A stretch of 64,000 nt of DNA from Gnetum montanum (lineage: Eukaryota > Streptophyta > Gnetopsida > Gnetales > Gnetaceae): NCBI GenBank assembly GCA_015680685.1, contig MNCI01025358.1, positions 66,344 through 130,343 of the forward strand, read 5' to 3'. Every line of letters starts with the position of its first letter. Position 1 is the first letter of the stretch. Under the pieces are notes generated by a model. That model searched no databases and was not told the origin of the DNA. It saw nothing but the letters and a program-made list of their open reading frames with translations. Shown piece by piece: positions 1 through 10,576 of this stretch. The translations under genes and the position numbers were made by a program.

Positions 1-158
1 TATACAAGTGAAGCCAAGAAGGCAATGATAACATATCTAAGTCATTATCTTTGCTCACTAGTACATTTAGAAACTAAAGTCCACAAAATTCAATCAGATT
101 ACTAGTGCAATGCTTGTGATTTGTATGGTTGGGTGTAGGGACTAGTAATTGCTCATCA
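1..158 (+). mobile_element. Element E, 3' end of 5' LTR
   Basis: These 158 bases align without length change to 52,665-52,822, in the same orientation and both ending in TCATCA. A primer binding site follows directly here, while the other copy is followed by unrelated sequence. This is therefore the end of a 5' LTR and the other copy is the matching 3' LTR. The start of the LTR lies before the window. Confidence 0.85.
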
Positions 159-179
159 TTAGCACCATTGCTAGGGATT
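159..179 (+). promoter_or_regulatory. Primer binding site of element E
   Basis: The stretch TTAGCACCATTGCTAGGGAT directly after the LTR end is a decayed form of the TTGGCGCCGTTGCCGGGGAT site used by many plant Tat and Athila elements for minus-strand priming, usually assigned to tRNA-Asp. It differs mainly by transitions. It fixes element E as plus-oriented. Confidence 0.8.
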
Positions 180-310
180 ATAGTTAGCCAAGTGTGATAC
201 ATATGAAAGATAATGAAAGCATCTAATGACATTGTAAAGGAAACTAAAGTTAAACCATTAAGATAAATAATAATAACAAATGCACATTTTTTTCACACAA
301 TCATTGATAT

Positions 311-1221
311 GGCTTCTTATTATAGGGAAGACTCTCCACTACCATTTCTAAGTGAATCCAATCAAAGGCAAGAAGGCCAAAAGACACAAGTGCCCCAATA
401 GTTCAAGGTTGTCTATACTCAACCAGATGCCTACACTATGGATTTCACCTTTATCCTACATCAAGATGAGTAGCTACAATGTAGGAACATGGAAGGTAAC
501 ATAGTGTTGCCTCCTAAACAATCTGTTTCCATGATGTTGTTAAACACTCTCATCAAGTTGGGCATTATTGGACTCAATGTAGAATACAAGGTTTAAGACC
601 ATGATTATCGAGATTATCATCCCATAGAGGGCCAATGAAAGAAATATTGGGAAATGGAAGCTCGATACAAGGCTTCAAAAGGAAAAATAAAAACTTTGTT
701 GATCCAAAAATCTATTACTAAAATATTGGCTAAGGTTGAAAAGATGTGGGACTCCTTGGATGAGAACTTCTAAACTACTTTGAAGATTACAGAGGAACGT
801 AGAGATTAAGGAGGTAGTGGCCATGAGCAAAGGAAGAAGAATGAGGCTAAACATGAACATTGCAAAGATAAAGTCAAAGCTCCAAAAATAAAGGAGGTTG
901 TAGATTATAAATCTGAGGATGATGAGTATGATATTTATCAATATAAACATCCCAAAGGTTGTTGCTATTTATTGTCACACTCACAAGAATCTAGGTTGTA
1001 TTCTTTAAATCCTAGATTGGCAAAACGATAATCACCCAGGAGGTTGTCTTATCCACAAGGCAATTATCGACAACAATTTCAACAAAAAGCTTACTATTCA
1101 AGTGGAGTGCTATCTCAACTACAAGAATAGTACCAATAGTGGTAACACCCACAGTTGTGCGGGATGCCACCTCCAAGGTAGTAGTATCATTATCACTGTA
1201 ATGACTGAAAATGTTGATGGA
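311..1221 (+). pseudogene. Element E, 5' gag region, broken
   Basis: The frame opens at ATG 311 and reads through several stops. Bases about 400-600 are homologous to the minus strand of element D at about 53,870-54,240, so this is a conserved leader or upstream part of gag. A lysine- and glutamate-rich stretch follows at about 680-960. A glutamine- and tyrosine-rich tail ends near 1,200 with closely spaced Cys residues (HCND, KC) that look like the start of a zinc knuckle. The frame stops where the LTR of element A begins; the downstream part of this gag is at 45,208-45,500. Confidence 0.65.
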
Positions 1222-1532
1222 TGGAACACCAAGGGATCCATGAGTGCATAGTCCTAACCTTGAGTCTGCATGAGGGCTTGCTAGAGCTAGAGGCAGGGTG
1301 CCCTAAATGGTCTTGTCAATCAAACGATGACTTACCAATTGTGATGAAAAATAATGCTAAGTGATTACGTGGTGTCAATGGCATCAGTGGGTACAAGTGT
1401 AGTCAAAATTTTCATCGAAAATGAAGGTGCCAACCTGTGAGGATCATTGCCCAAGCATGGCTCTATGCTAAAATGGTAGAGAATGCATGTAAAATGCTGA
1501 AAAATGCCAGTAGAATGCTAAAAGTGCAAAGA

Positions 1533-1553
1533 AAGAGAGAGAGAGAGAGAGAA
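1533..1553. repeat. GA microsatellite in LTR A
   Basis: A run of about nine GA dinucleotides. The matching LTR at 44,036 has a similar run near 44,333, so it was inherited with the LTR. Confidence 0.85.
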
Positions 1554-1881
1554 ATAGAACACCATCTCAAATGGGGTTGAGCGTAGTTAAATCCAGAAGG
1601 GGTGAGGAGGTACACGGTGTACAATAGGCATAGTGGACAATGTAGTCATAGTCTTGAAGGTGTTTGGCCATGAAGACTAACATTTTGCCATCGTGTTTGT
1701 GCTTGCTAGGTTGGCAGCCGCATTGTGCAATGGGCTACAGTGTCTTGTGGTGAGCTACGGTGGTGTGCAGCTTTGCCTCTCTTCGGTTTGCTGGTGTGTC
1801 TTTGACTTTGCTAACTTGAATGATTTTCAAATTTTCCAACTTGGTTCAAATTTTCCCACCCCTAAAATGTTGAGGGTGGGG

Positions 1882-1900
1882 GTATTTATAGGGCTAATTT
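1882..1900 (-). promoter_or_regulatory. TATA box of LTR A
   Basis: On the minus strand the sequence reads CCCTATAAATACCCCC, an unusually good plant TATA context. The same block occurs in the other LTR near 44,675. Transcription would run leftward. The CTACGCTC motif cluster lies upstream of it (higher coordinates), as expected for U3. Confidence 0.6.
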
Positions 1901-2284
1901 TAGCATGAAATGTGGAGAGACTACCATGTGGTAAAGGGGATAGTTGGGACTACGCTGTCATCCAACTATGCTCTTCACTGAGGCTAGCGGTGTTGTGCTC
2001 TACTCTACTTTCCTAGACTCTATGAGGTTGAAGGACTATGAATACACTGCCAACTACATGTACATGTGTTGAGAAGACCACAATGTACCTAAAAAAATGC
2101 AACTTTGGAGACTACGCTCTAGGACTACACTCTCCAATATCTTGTGTGGGGTCGAGCGTAGTTACAATTTGGGGACAAAAGGGGATACAAAAAAAAGATG
2201 CATCTTACTAAATATGCTTTCTAGAGGTGAGTTGGAGTTGAGCTGAATGCCAGTGTTGTGTTGTAAAGGCCTTTGGAGGCTATT

Positions 2285-2860
2285 CTGGCTAACTATGCTT
2301 GACTATGCTTTAGATTGTGAAAGAGTGTAGTCCAACACTTAGAAACATTTTTTGCAAAAAATGGCTATGTGTTGACTACGCTCTCCATGAGAGGCTAACT
2401 ATGCTCTCAACTAAGGGGTAAGCATAGTCCCAACACTTGCTAACTTGCAAAAATTGGCTTCTAGTTGACTACACTTGACTATGCTCTGGGTTGGTGGAGA
2501 GCGTAGTCTTAACACTTAGAAAAATCTAGAAAAACTAGGCCTTCATGCTAACTACTCTTGGCTACACTCTGTGGCAATGAAGAGTGTAGTCTCAGAACTA
2601 GGACAAATCTACAAGAAACTATGCATTTATGTTGACTACACTTGATTACACTCTGGGGCAGTGGAGAGCATAGTCTCAACACTTAGAAAATTTTGCACCG
2701 GCTAGCTTGACACTTAAGAAAACTTGCAAAATTGGCCTTTATGTTAACTACACTTTGCATGAGGCTAACTACACTCTAGGATAGTGGAGAGCATAGTCTC
2801 AACACTTAGAAAAAATTGCAAAAAATGCACCTTTGTGCTGACACTTAGACAAATTTGTAG
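2285..2860. repeat. U3 tandem repeat of LTR A, about 110-bp unit
   Basis: About five degenerate units. Each holds GACTACACTTGACTATGCTC, then GGAGAGCGTAGTC, then CAACACTTAGAAAA and a TTGCAAAAA tract. Within a unit the CTACGCTC and GAGCGTAG halves face each other and could pair. The 5' LTR copy keeps only about one and a half units before its end at 45,207. Confidence 0.75.
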
Positions 2861-3878
2861 TTGAAATGATGTAGTCCAAATTTGGTGGTGTTTCATTGGT
2901 CCCTCTTTGTTGATGTTTGGAGGAGTGGCCCAAGAGACATTGACAAAGAATAACAAAACATCATAACATGGCTAGCACTAACATCGCTCTTTAGTACTTG
3001 ATCGGATGTCACTGCACCATGCTCAAGAGTGTTGTGAATGACAATATGACAGAAAGGGGAGATGAGGTGTAACTAGAATGTCATGATGTAGGTGCAAAGT
3101 TAGCATGACTGATAGTGACCATGGCATTGGGGTGGCTTACCCTTGAAAGTGTTGACCTCTGATCGAAGTGCTCATGAGAGAGTTAGTGTGGATTTAGGGT
3201 TGGACTGGTTGTAAAATTGCAGCACTGCTGATTTGCTTGGGGACATGCTTTTTCCCCTTTGCCTTTTTTATTACGTTTTTGCTTTTTTATTGTGGGGTGA
3301 ACCTGCTTTGGGTTCTACACATTGCTAAATGCTAACTATGGAGTGCTTTTCATCAAGTGGACTACATGCCACTAGATGGGCTTTACGTTGATGCTTGTGA
3401 AACCATGTTGCATCTGTAAGATAGGTGTTTTCTCCTTGGGATGACTTGTGTTACATCCACTTGGGCTTTGACCAGCCAATAGAGGCTTTCCACAAGATAA
3501 CATATGTTATGTCTACCTTGGGTCCTATGGTTTGACTTGCAGAGGATGCCATGTAGTCACAACACATGTGCGTCAGAGGGGTTTGCAATCATTGAATATG
3601 CGGTGGGGGGGAGGGGGAGGGGGCGCAGGTAGGGGGTAGGGGGATGATGCAAGAGTATCGGGACATAGGGATGGATGTAGATAGGCTATAGTAGGGTAGT
3701 AGGGATGTGCACTCTTGAGTGGCTTAGCTAGTCTAATCATGCATATCAGAGTAATGTGGTAACTTGCTATTGTGATGAGATGCATTTTTGCACAATCGCC
3801 TAGGGCTCCATCTTGCAAACATAACTCCAAGAAGACAAGACAAGAAAGACTACAACACATAATTCAAAAAAAAATGTT
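2861..3878. other. Element A 3' region, no gene seen
   Basis: About 1 kb between the U3 repeats and the 72-bp array. A strongly G-rich stretch lies at about 3,600-3,650. I see no conserved domain on either strand, and the short open frames here have no support. Confidence 0.5.
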
Positions 3879-4155
3879 GGGGGTGAAGATGTAGTGAGTG
3901 CTCTACAGGCCGAATTGATGGTAAGTGCTTAAAAAGTTAGCAAAATGGTAGGGGATAATGATGCTACAAGTGCTTCCAAGGCTACGCTGATTGTAGGTGC
4001 TCAAAAAGCCAATAAAATGCTAGGGGGTGTTGATGTTGCAAGTGCTCTAAAGGTTGCACCAGTGGTAAGAGCTTAACAAATCAACAAAATGGTAAGGGAT
4101 CAAGATGTTGCAAATGCTCCAACGGTTGCATCGATTGTAGGTGCTCCGTTTTGGG
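3879..4155 (+). repeat. 72-bp tandem array with 24-codon period
   Basis: Units start at 3,879, 3,951, 4,023 and 4,095, and the last is partial. Spacing is an exact multiple of three. On the plus strand, antisense to the pol of A, each unit translates to a related 24-residue repeat with a D-V-A-S-A-L core and a V-G-A-Q-K segment. Only TAA stops interrupt, where CAA would fit. This suggests a former antisense coding repeat, though chance cannot be excluded. Confidence 0.65.
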
Positions 4156-4239
4156 ACTACAGTATCCCTATTCACATGGTGTAGAAAAGAGGTGGGGGGG
4201 AGTTAGAATTATTCTCACTTGCTTACTTGTAGAACTATG

Positions 4240-4770
4240 CATGACTAACCGTGAACCTAGTTTAAGGTCTTGGTAGATCATGGCTTTACTAGTTTAAGAT
4301 CCTAGTAGACCATGGTGTGTTGGTTTATAGTCCCAATGAACTATTGTGTGCCAGTTTAGCATCATAGCATATGTGAGCTATGCCAGTTTAACATCATAGC
4401 AGACATGAGATGTGGATGCCAGTTTAATGTCATAGTGGATGAGTGTTGTTGTGCCAATTTAACGTCATGATCCAAGGACAAGCTATGTTAGTTTAGCATT
4501 GTGGCAGACGAGTAGTATGGATGCTAGTTTAATGTCATAGTAGGTGAATGCTATGCCAATTTAACATCATAGTGGGAAAGCTATTGTGTAGTTTAATGTC
4601 ATGGTAGATGAATGTTGTGCCAGTTTAATGTCATAGTAGATGGTGTGTGTATGTAGGCCTCTGTACTAGTTTAACATCATAGTGGATGTGCTATGTAAGT
4701 TTAAGATCATAGTAGATAGATGCTTTGCCAATTTAACACTATAGTGGATGAATGCTTACCTTGTTTCATT
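4240..4770. repeat. Degenerate minisatellite before pol of A
   Basis: About a dozen imperfect units of roughly 35-60 bp around GCCAGTTTAACATCATAGTGGATG. Similar but distinct arrays occur at about 8,320-8,395 and 14,260-14,510. Arrays of this kind between integrase and the 3' LTR are well known in Tat/Ogre elements. Confidence 0.75.
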
Positions 4771-4788
4771 GATGTGTGGTGTTGCATG

Positions 4789-7700
4789 CTAGGCATAGTA
4801 CAGCTTTAGGTACAGATGGTTCACTGGATTGACAAACTTATTCTCATATTCATCAACAAGCTTAAATGCTCTATTGTTGTAGGCCTTAGTAACCAAGAAA
4901 GGCCCTTCATAGTTGGCTGAGAATTTATTTGCAGGTTTGAAAATGACCTTGAGGACTAGGTCCCCTTTTTTGATCAGGCACTGATGCTAGTTGTGATGAT
5001 GTTTTTGCCATCATTTTTCTTGGTATCATTTAATGCCTTCAAGTGTCTATATGTGCTCCTCCTCTATTGAGTTGAGGTTTGCAGTTCTCAACTTATTATT
5101 TTAAGCTTCGTCAATGAAGTTCAAGAGGATCACCCAGAGTGATGAAACTTGCAATTCAAGCAATAAAATTGCTTTAGACCCATAAACAAGGCTATAATGA
5201 GTCTTACTTGTCACTATTTAGTATGTTGTGCGATAGGCCTAGAGTGCATAGACTAGTTGCTCATACCATCATCATTTGTTGTTGCTTAGCATCTTTTTGA
5301 GAAGGTTGATGATGACTTTGTTAGTAGCCTCTGCTTGGCCATTTGCTTGAGGGTAGTATGGCAACGTAAAGGAATGTTTGATATCAAAGCACTCACAAAA
5401 GGCTTTAGTTTTAGAACTACTAAATTGCGGCCCATTATCCATTACTATGATCATGGGTAAGACGAAATGGGTCACTATGTTATCAAACACAAATTTGCAA
5501 ACTTGTTGCGATGTTGTCTTCCTAAGGGGAATAGCCTCAACCCACTTGGTGAAATACTCGATTGTGGTTATTATGAAGCTATGCCTTATGGAGGACTTAG
5601 GCATTATGGATCCAACGATGTCCAAGCCCAAACACTATAACAGGCATGTGATTTGCATTATGTGTAGTTCAGTGGGTGGCATGTGCATTAGGTTGCCATG
5701 TTATTGACAAATGTTGCATATTTTGACCTTCGAGATGCAATTGCATTCCATGTAAGGCCAATAATAGCCTAACCATTTGATTTTTGTTGCCATTGCCCTA
5801 GGTGTTATGTGACCTCCACACAATCCCTTGTGGACTTTTTCAACAATCGTTTGTGCTTCGTTGTTGCATACGCAGGTTAGCAGTATGTCATTGTAGGATC
5901 TGCGACATAACGTGTTATCACCCACAATGATGTAATACTGCGAACATTTGTGTATTGCATCTTTTTGGATGATAGTTAACTTTTGTGGAGGCTCACCCTA
6001 TAGAAGGTATGCCTTGATGTCATTGTACCACTCTCCTACATGGGCAATGTGTGGAACATGTCAAGCAAGATGCTTAGGGCTAATATTGCTAGTGTGTTGG
6101 CTATAGCATTTTCATTCTAGGGAATATGTTGGATATTAGTAGTTGCAAAATGTTGACGTAAGTGATTTTCCAGGTCATAGTAAGGCTATAAATGTTGGGC
6201 ATAAACCTCGGTTACCTGGTTGATCACTAATTATGAGTCACCTCAAATCGCTATGTGTTGGATCCCTAGGTCACATGCTACAAGGATACCTTAGAGGAGA
6301 CCTTTGTACTCTACCATGTTGTTAATGCAAGGGAATGCAAAACGATATGCGAAGGGTCGGATCTCCCTGGAGGAAAATGCGATAATGGTAGCAGTGCTAC
6401 CCCCTTGGGAGGTTGAAGCTTTGTCGAAATGCAAGAGTGCCTCATAGTTGTTGAGCACTTGGCTGATGCTGTTAACATGCTCGTCTAGGAATTCAGGATT
6501 TATAGTTGCTTGATCATTTACGAGTGAAGTTGTGAGTTGTGCACCTATAACTCAACCTTTTGTTGAGGCTTGCATAACGTAGTGTAGGTGAAACTCTACT
6601 ATTATTGCTTTCCAACGTGCAATACAACTACTTTCGTAGATGTTTGTTGTAATTACTTAGAGTATGTTGTTTTGCAAATGATATTATCTTGACTATGGAA
6701 AAGGTAATGCTTCCACTTCTTCAGTCAGAAGACTAAGGCAAGGTAATGCATTTCCACATCGTTGTACTTTGCTTCATGGGCTACTAATGCATGGCTCAAG
6801 TACTAAACCAGGACCTCTATGCCATCATCTCGCTTTTGGCAAAGCAGAGAAGCGATGGATGTGTCAAAAGTAGTAAGGTAGATGTAAAAAGATTTATCTT
6901 CTTGTGGAGGGTGAATCATAGGAAATTATGGCAGCTCTTACTTAAGGTTGTAAAATTCTTGTTGGCATTGAGCTATCCACTTGAAGTGGGATCCTTTCTT
7001 GAGTAGATGTTACATTGGCTATAACTTATTGGTTAATGAGGAGATAAACCTATGTATGAATTGCAACCTACCTTGCAATCCTCATAGCTCCTTAAGGTTG
7101 GCTGATGGTGCTAAGTTGGTTACGACCTTAACCTTGTTAGGGCCTATGTGTATTTTTGCTTTGGATACTACAAAACCAAGCATTTAGCCCATTTTGATGC
7201 TAAAAACACGCTTCTTAGGGTTTAACCTAAGATCATGTTTTAGACAATGCTTAAGCACTATGTCTAGATCATTTGCATGGTTGTGAGCCACTTTGGACTT
7301 AACTATGATGGCAACAATGTAGTTGTTGAGCAAACTTAGCATGTAATCACTAAAGATTTATGTCATTACACATTTATACATTGCTATTGCATTCTTGAGT
7401 TCAAAAGGCATCATGGTATAGCAAAACATACCCCAGGGGGTCATGAAGGTTGTGCTAAGTTGGTGCTTAAGGTTGATCCTAATTTGGTTCTAACCCGAGA
7501 ACCCATCCATGAAGGACAAGGGGGCATGCCTAGCCATGGTATTGATTAGTTGATCAATACTGGGCAACGGGAAGTCATCTTTGATGGTTGCCTTGTTTAG
7601 GTCCTGGAAGTTTGTGCAAATGCATATACTTTTGTTTTTCTTAGGATATAACTACGATGTTGGAGACCTAGTCTACATAGTCAACAGCCCAGATGAAATT

Positions 7701-8100
7701 GACTTTGTAAAGCTTGGTGATTTCATCACGAATGGCCAATGCCATCTTAGGTCTAACCTTGCATGCTTTTATTTAACTGGTTTAATACAGGGATTGAGAA
7801 TGATATTGTGCTAGACTAGTTGAGGATCTAGGCCCAACATGTCCTCATATGACCATGTGAATGCCTTGATGTTATCGTTTAGCACCTTAGTGATGTCTTG
7901 GGCATGCTGGGGCTCTAGTAAGGAGCTTAACTTTAGTGTTCTCACCTCACCGTTAGGTGTAGCCATAGGGATCTCAATAAGGGAATCCTCTATGATGTCC
8001 CTTGCCTTTAGATCAAGAGCCTTGACTAGATGGTTGGGCCAATCTAGTGGTGCCTCTTAGGATGCTATGTACTTGGCATAAGTTGTAGGCTTAAGGTCTT
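4789..8100 (-). pseudogene. Element A pol: RT, RNase H, archaeal-type RNase H, integrase (Tat)
   Basis: Read right to left, the order is reverse transcriptase about 7,600-6,990, classical RNase H about 6,880-6,660, a second RNase H about 6,445-6,050, and integrase 5,925-4,789. The second RNase H has the archaeal-type pattern (HFDKAS near its start, then FPCINNMVEYKGLL and GDS), a hallmark of the Tat lineage. Integrase keeps an HHCC zinc module (HKGLCGGH, CNICQ), the D-D-E triad (LDIVG, MDNGPQF, QAEATN) and a C-terminal YEGPFLV module ending at a TAG at 4,789-4,791. In RT the catalytic YxDD has become YIVA near 7,310, so the enzyme is dead. Many internal TAG stops replace likely CAG codons. 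Its gag and protease lie more than 30 kb away at 39,838-43,500. Confidence 0.88.
5272..5631 (-). pseudogene. Element A integrase core
   Basis: An open stretch of 119 codons with all three catalytic acidic residues of a retroviral-type integrase: Asp in GLDIVG, Asp in VMDNGPQF, and Glu in NGQAEATNK, with the usual spacing. It is the best preserved part of A. The zinc-binding N-terminal module lies just upstream at 5,704-5,925. Confidence 0.9.
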
Positions 8101-8297
8101 GGAAATGTGGGTCAATGCATCACTTGATATCACTATGAGGCCTTGTGAGGACCAAAGATGAGAAGATCTACGCCTACATAGTGATGTCGTGTTCTTGCAA
8201 AAAATGAATTAGGAAAATGTTAAGTGGCACCTATTCTAACAATGTTAATATGCACAAACAAAGAAAAAGTAATGTGATGAAATTTTCCTAAGTATGC
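8101..8297 (-). other. Element A, linker before RT
   Basis: The minus strand continues the pol frame only weakly here and then loses it. In the related Ogre elements an intron lies between protease and RT, so the loss of coding before RT may mark such an intron. No splice site is convincing. Confidence 0.35.
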
Positions 8298-10150
8298 ATG
8301 CAAGCTATTAAGGAAGGTAAGTATGTTTGTGCTAATTTTAGGCCTCAGAAGGCTATGTGTGTGCAAGTTTTAGGTCTTAGTAGATTGTGGATGCATCATA
8401 TGTGCCATTCCAGGGAAAGCTGGCCATGTTCAGGGAGTGGAATTGGCTTAGGCATTCATTGGGTAGCAAAAAATGAAAAATTTGGGCTAAGTGTGGGTGA
8501 CTACGCTCTCATCCAACTAAGCTCTCCACTAGGTGTCCAGTGTGGAGCATAGTCCTAGGTTGGTGGATCATTAAATGACCTCAAGAGGGTATATAGGCAC
8601 ATTTTACCATTAGTATGTTGTCATTTTATTGTTTTCAACCATAACATCCAGAGCATAATCTTGCCATTGCTATTGCACGTTGCCAATGGAGAGCGCAGTT
8701 GGAATAATAATGCATTAAAGTGGACACCAACACCTAGGACTAGTGAACATGGATTGGGGGGGGGGGGGGGGAAATGAGCATTAGGTTGCCTGCCACAAGC
8801 ACATGTGGAGGAGAGAAGGCTATCGATGTTAGCCAAGTACCTTGACTACACTCTCCCCTTTGTTCATTTTTTTACTTGTTTTCACCATTTTTGCCAGAGA
8901 GGGTTTAGGAGCATGAGGGTTTAAGAGAGTAGTCTTTGTGGCATGCCCTGCCATGGCACCTTGCCAGGGCAGTGGTTTCTGTTCTCGTGCACCATTTTGA
9001 CATAGTGTAGTTGAGGAGGATTTTGATGGTGATGGGGTTTTTCGTTGGGTTGTGGATTTTCCTTTTGGTGCTGGGCCATGGGTTCTTGGGGTACATAGGC
9101 TAGTGAACACATGGGGTTTGGGTTTTAGTGGTAGCCAGGGGTGGCCTACCATGGGGCAAGGGATGTAGTAAGGATTTACCCTACATTTTTTTTTGGGAAT
9201 TTTTTGTGTATTATTAGGGGTTGGGGTCGACCATGGGCCATGCCCCATAACATGGCCATAGGGGCCATGGCTATGGCTGTGGCTAGTGTTAGAGCACATG
9301 CATTTACCTCTTTTTTGTTGAAGAAAGAAAAATTTTCTCTTTTGATCTGCATGCAGGATAGGGGTTTCAATTTGGTCCTTTGGGGTCATGTAGGGATTTG
9401 CCCTGCATTTTGAAGAAAATTCCTTTTTATGTTGGCCAAGGTTATGGTGGTAGAGTTGCAGGGATGTCAGGGTTATGATGATAGTCAGGGGTGGCCTACC
9501 GTGAGGCAAGGAACATGACTAGGGCTTGTTTTTGCAAAAATTTTGTTGGAGTTTTTTTGAATTTTTTTTTTGTTGTGACGTGGGCTAAGGCTAGGTGCTC
9601 TATGTGTTGCAAGGGCCATGGAAGTTGTTGTGCCCTGCTACGTGCTGCAAGGGCCATAGAAGTTGTTGCACCTTGCAGTGCATAGTAAGGTCCTTAGGGG
9701 CTATTGTGCCAAGGATCATTTTTTGTTTTGTGTTTGCATTTCTTCTTATGAGGACGTAGTGGGGGACGTGTCTAGTAGTGATGATGGGTAAAGAGGATTG
9801 CTAGGTGTAGCGCCATGGGAGACTATGCTCTCCATGACCATGGGATTACACTCTCCATGCATTGAGAGTGTAGTCTAGTGAGTGTTCGCAAAAATGCTTG
9901 TGTTGCAAGTGCTTGGAAAAATGTCTATTTTCCAGGATTATGCTCTCCATGTTTTAGAGTGCAGCCAGGGTGGTTCTAGAGTTAGAAAAATTTCTGCCTC
10001 TTTCTAGACTATGGTTTCCACTAAGGTAGTCTAGAGTTAGAAAATTTTTGCAACTTTTTGGACTACACTCTCCATTGAGTTAGTTCGGAGCTAGAAAAAT
10101 TTTGTGAAAATTTTGCAAAATATGCGTAATGCTAAACTTGCAAAATCTAT
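8298..10150. repeat. LTR-like block related to LTR A (block G)
   Basis: The CTACGCTC/GAGCGTAG motifs typical of LTR A recur here, at about 8,495-8,550, 8,690, 8,850 and densely at 9,815-10,090, but overall alignment with LTR A is poor. A minus-strand TATA-like GCCTATATACCC lies near 8,597 and a plus-strand CTATAAAATG near 10,147. A 16-base G run lies at 8,756-8,771. A segment with AGGGGTGGCCTACC occurs twice, near 9,137 and 9,487. It may be a diverged LTR of a related element or a promoter region for the plus-strand gene that follows. Confidence 0.45.
9600..9690. repeat. Short tandem duplication, about 48-bp unit
   Basis: Two adjacent copies of a unit containing GCAAGGGCCAT.GAAGTTGTTG followed by CCCTGC or CCTTGC. 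It lies inside the LTR-like block and has no coding support. Confidence 0.6.
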
Positions 10151-10576
10151 AAAATGTACCACTAAGACCATGAAAACATGCTATACCTTAGTGAGCACTA
10201 GGTGCGTCAAATGGATTGGTTAACATTCTATACTCGTGAGTCCTCAAAGTGTATTGCCAAAATTAAGAATTTTTTGCTAGTCCATATTATATTATGTTAA
10301 TTTTACTAACCTATCTTAATGAATTAATGTCAAAATTTACATCCACATATGTATACTAACACTTTGCATGTTGTTTAGTAGTTACAAGGTGTTGTTAAAG
10401 CCTGTTTTGATTGTAGTCAAGCTTGTGGGCATCCTATGCTACATGAGTGAACCCATTCCCAACACGTTTGCACTTAATACACAGATGGGCCATTAGGCGG
10501 TGTGGTTCTTACCAAGGACTCACGAGTTCCTAGAGTACTTGTTGCAACATTTTAGTATGATCATGTGTCATACTTG

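Larger units (their letters stand above)
1222..2860 (-). mobile_element. Element A, 3' LTR (minus orientation)
   Basis: The first 1.2 kb aligns in direct orientation with 44,036-45,207, starting TGGAACACC here and TGTAACACT there. The pol and gag between the two copies run on the minus strand, so this is the 3' LTR. It carries a GA microsatellite near 1,533, a TATA box on the minus strand near 1,890, and an array of CTACGCTC/GAGCGTAG motifs. The right boundary is not sharp, because the tandem U3 repeats continue to about 2,860, further than in the other copy. I could not fix a target duplication. Confidence 0.75.

Noticed and set aside
3879-4770. CRISPR-like regular repeats
   Set aside because: Units are imperfect and contiguous without unique spacers. 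This is a plant retroelement minisatellite.
8829-9509. Longest open frame in the window (226 codons, minus strand)
   Set aside because: It lies in the LTR-like block, is rich in Pro, Lys, His and Thr without any domain, and overlaps a repeated segment. The openness reflects low C-to-T stop creation on that strand.
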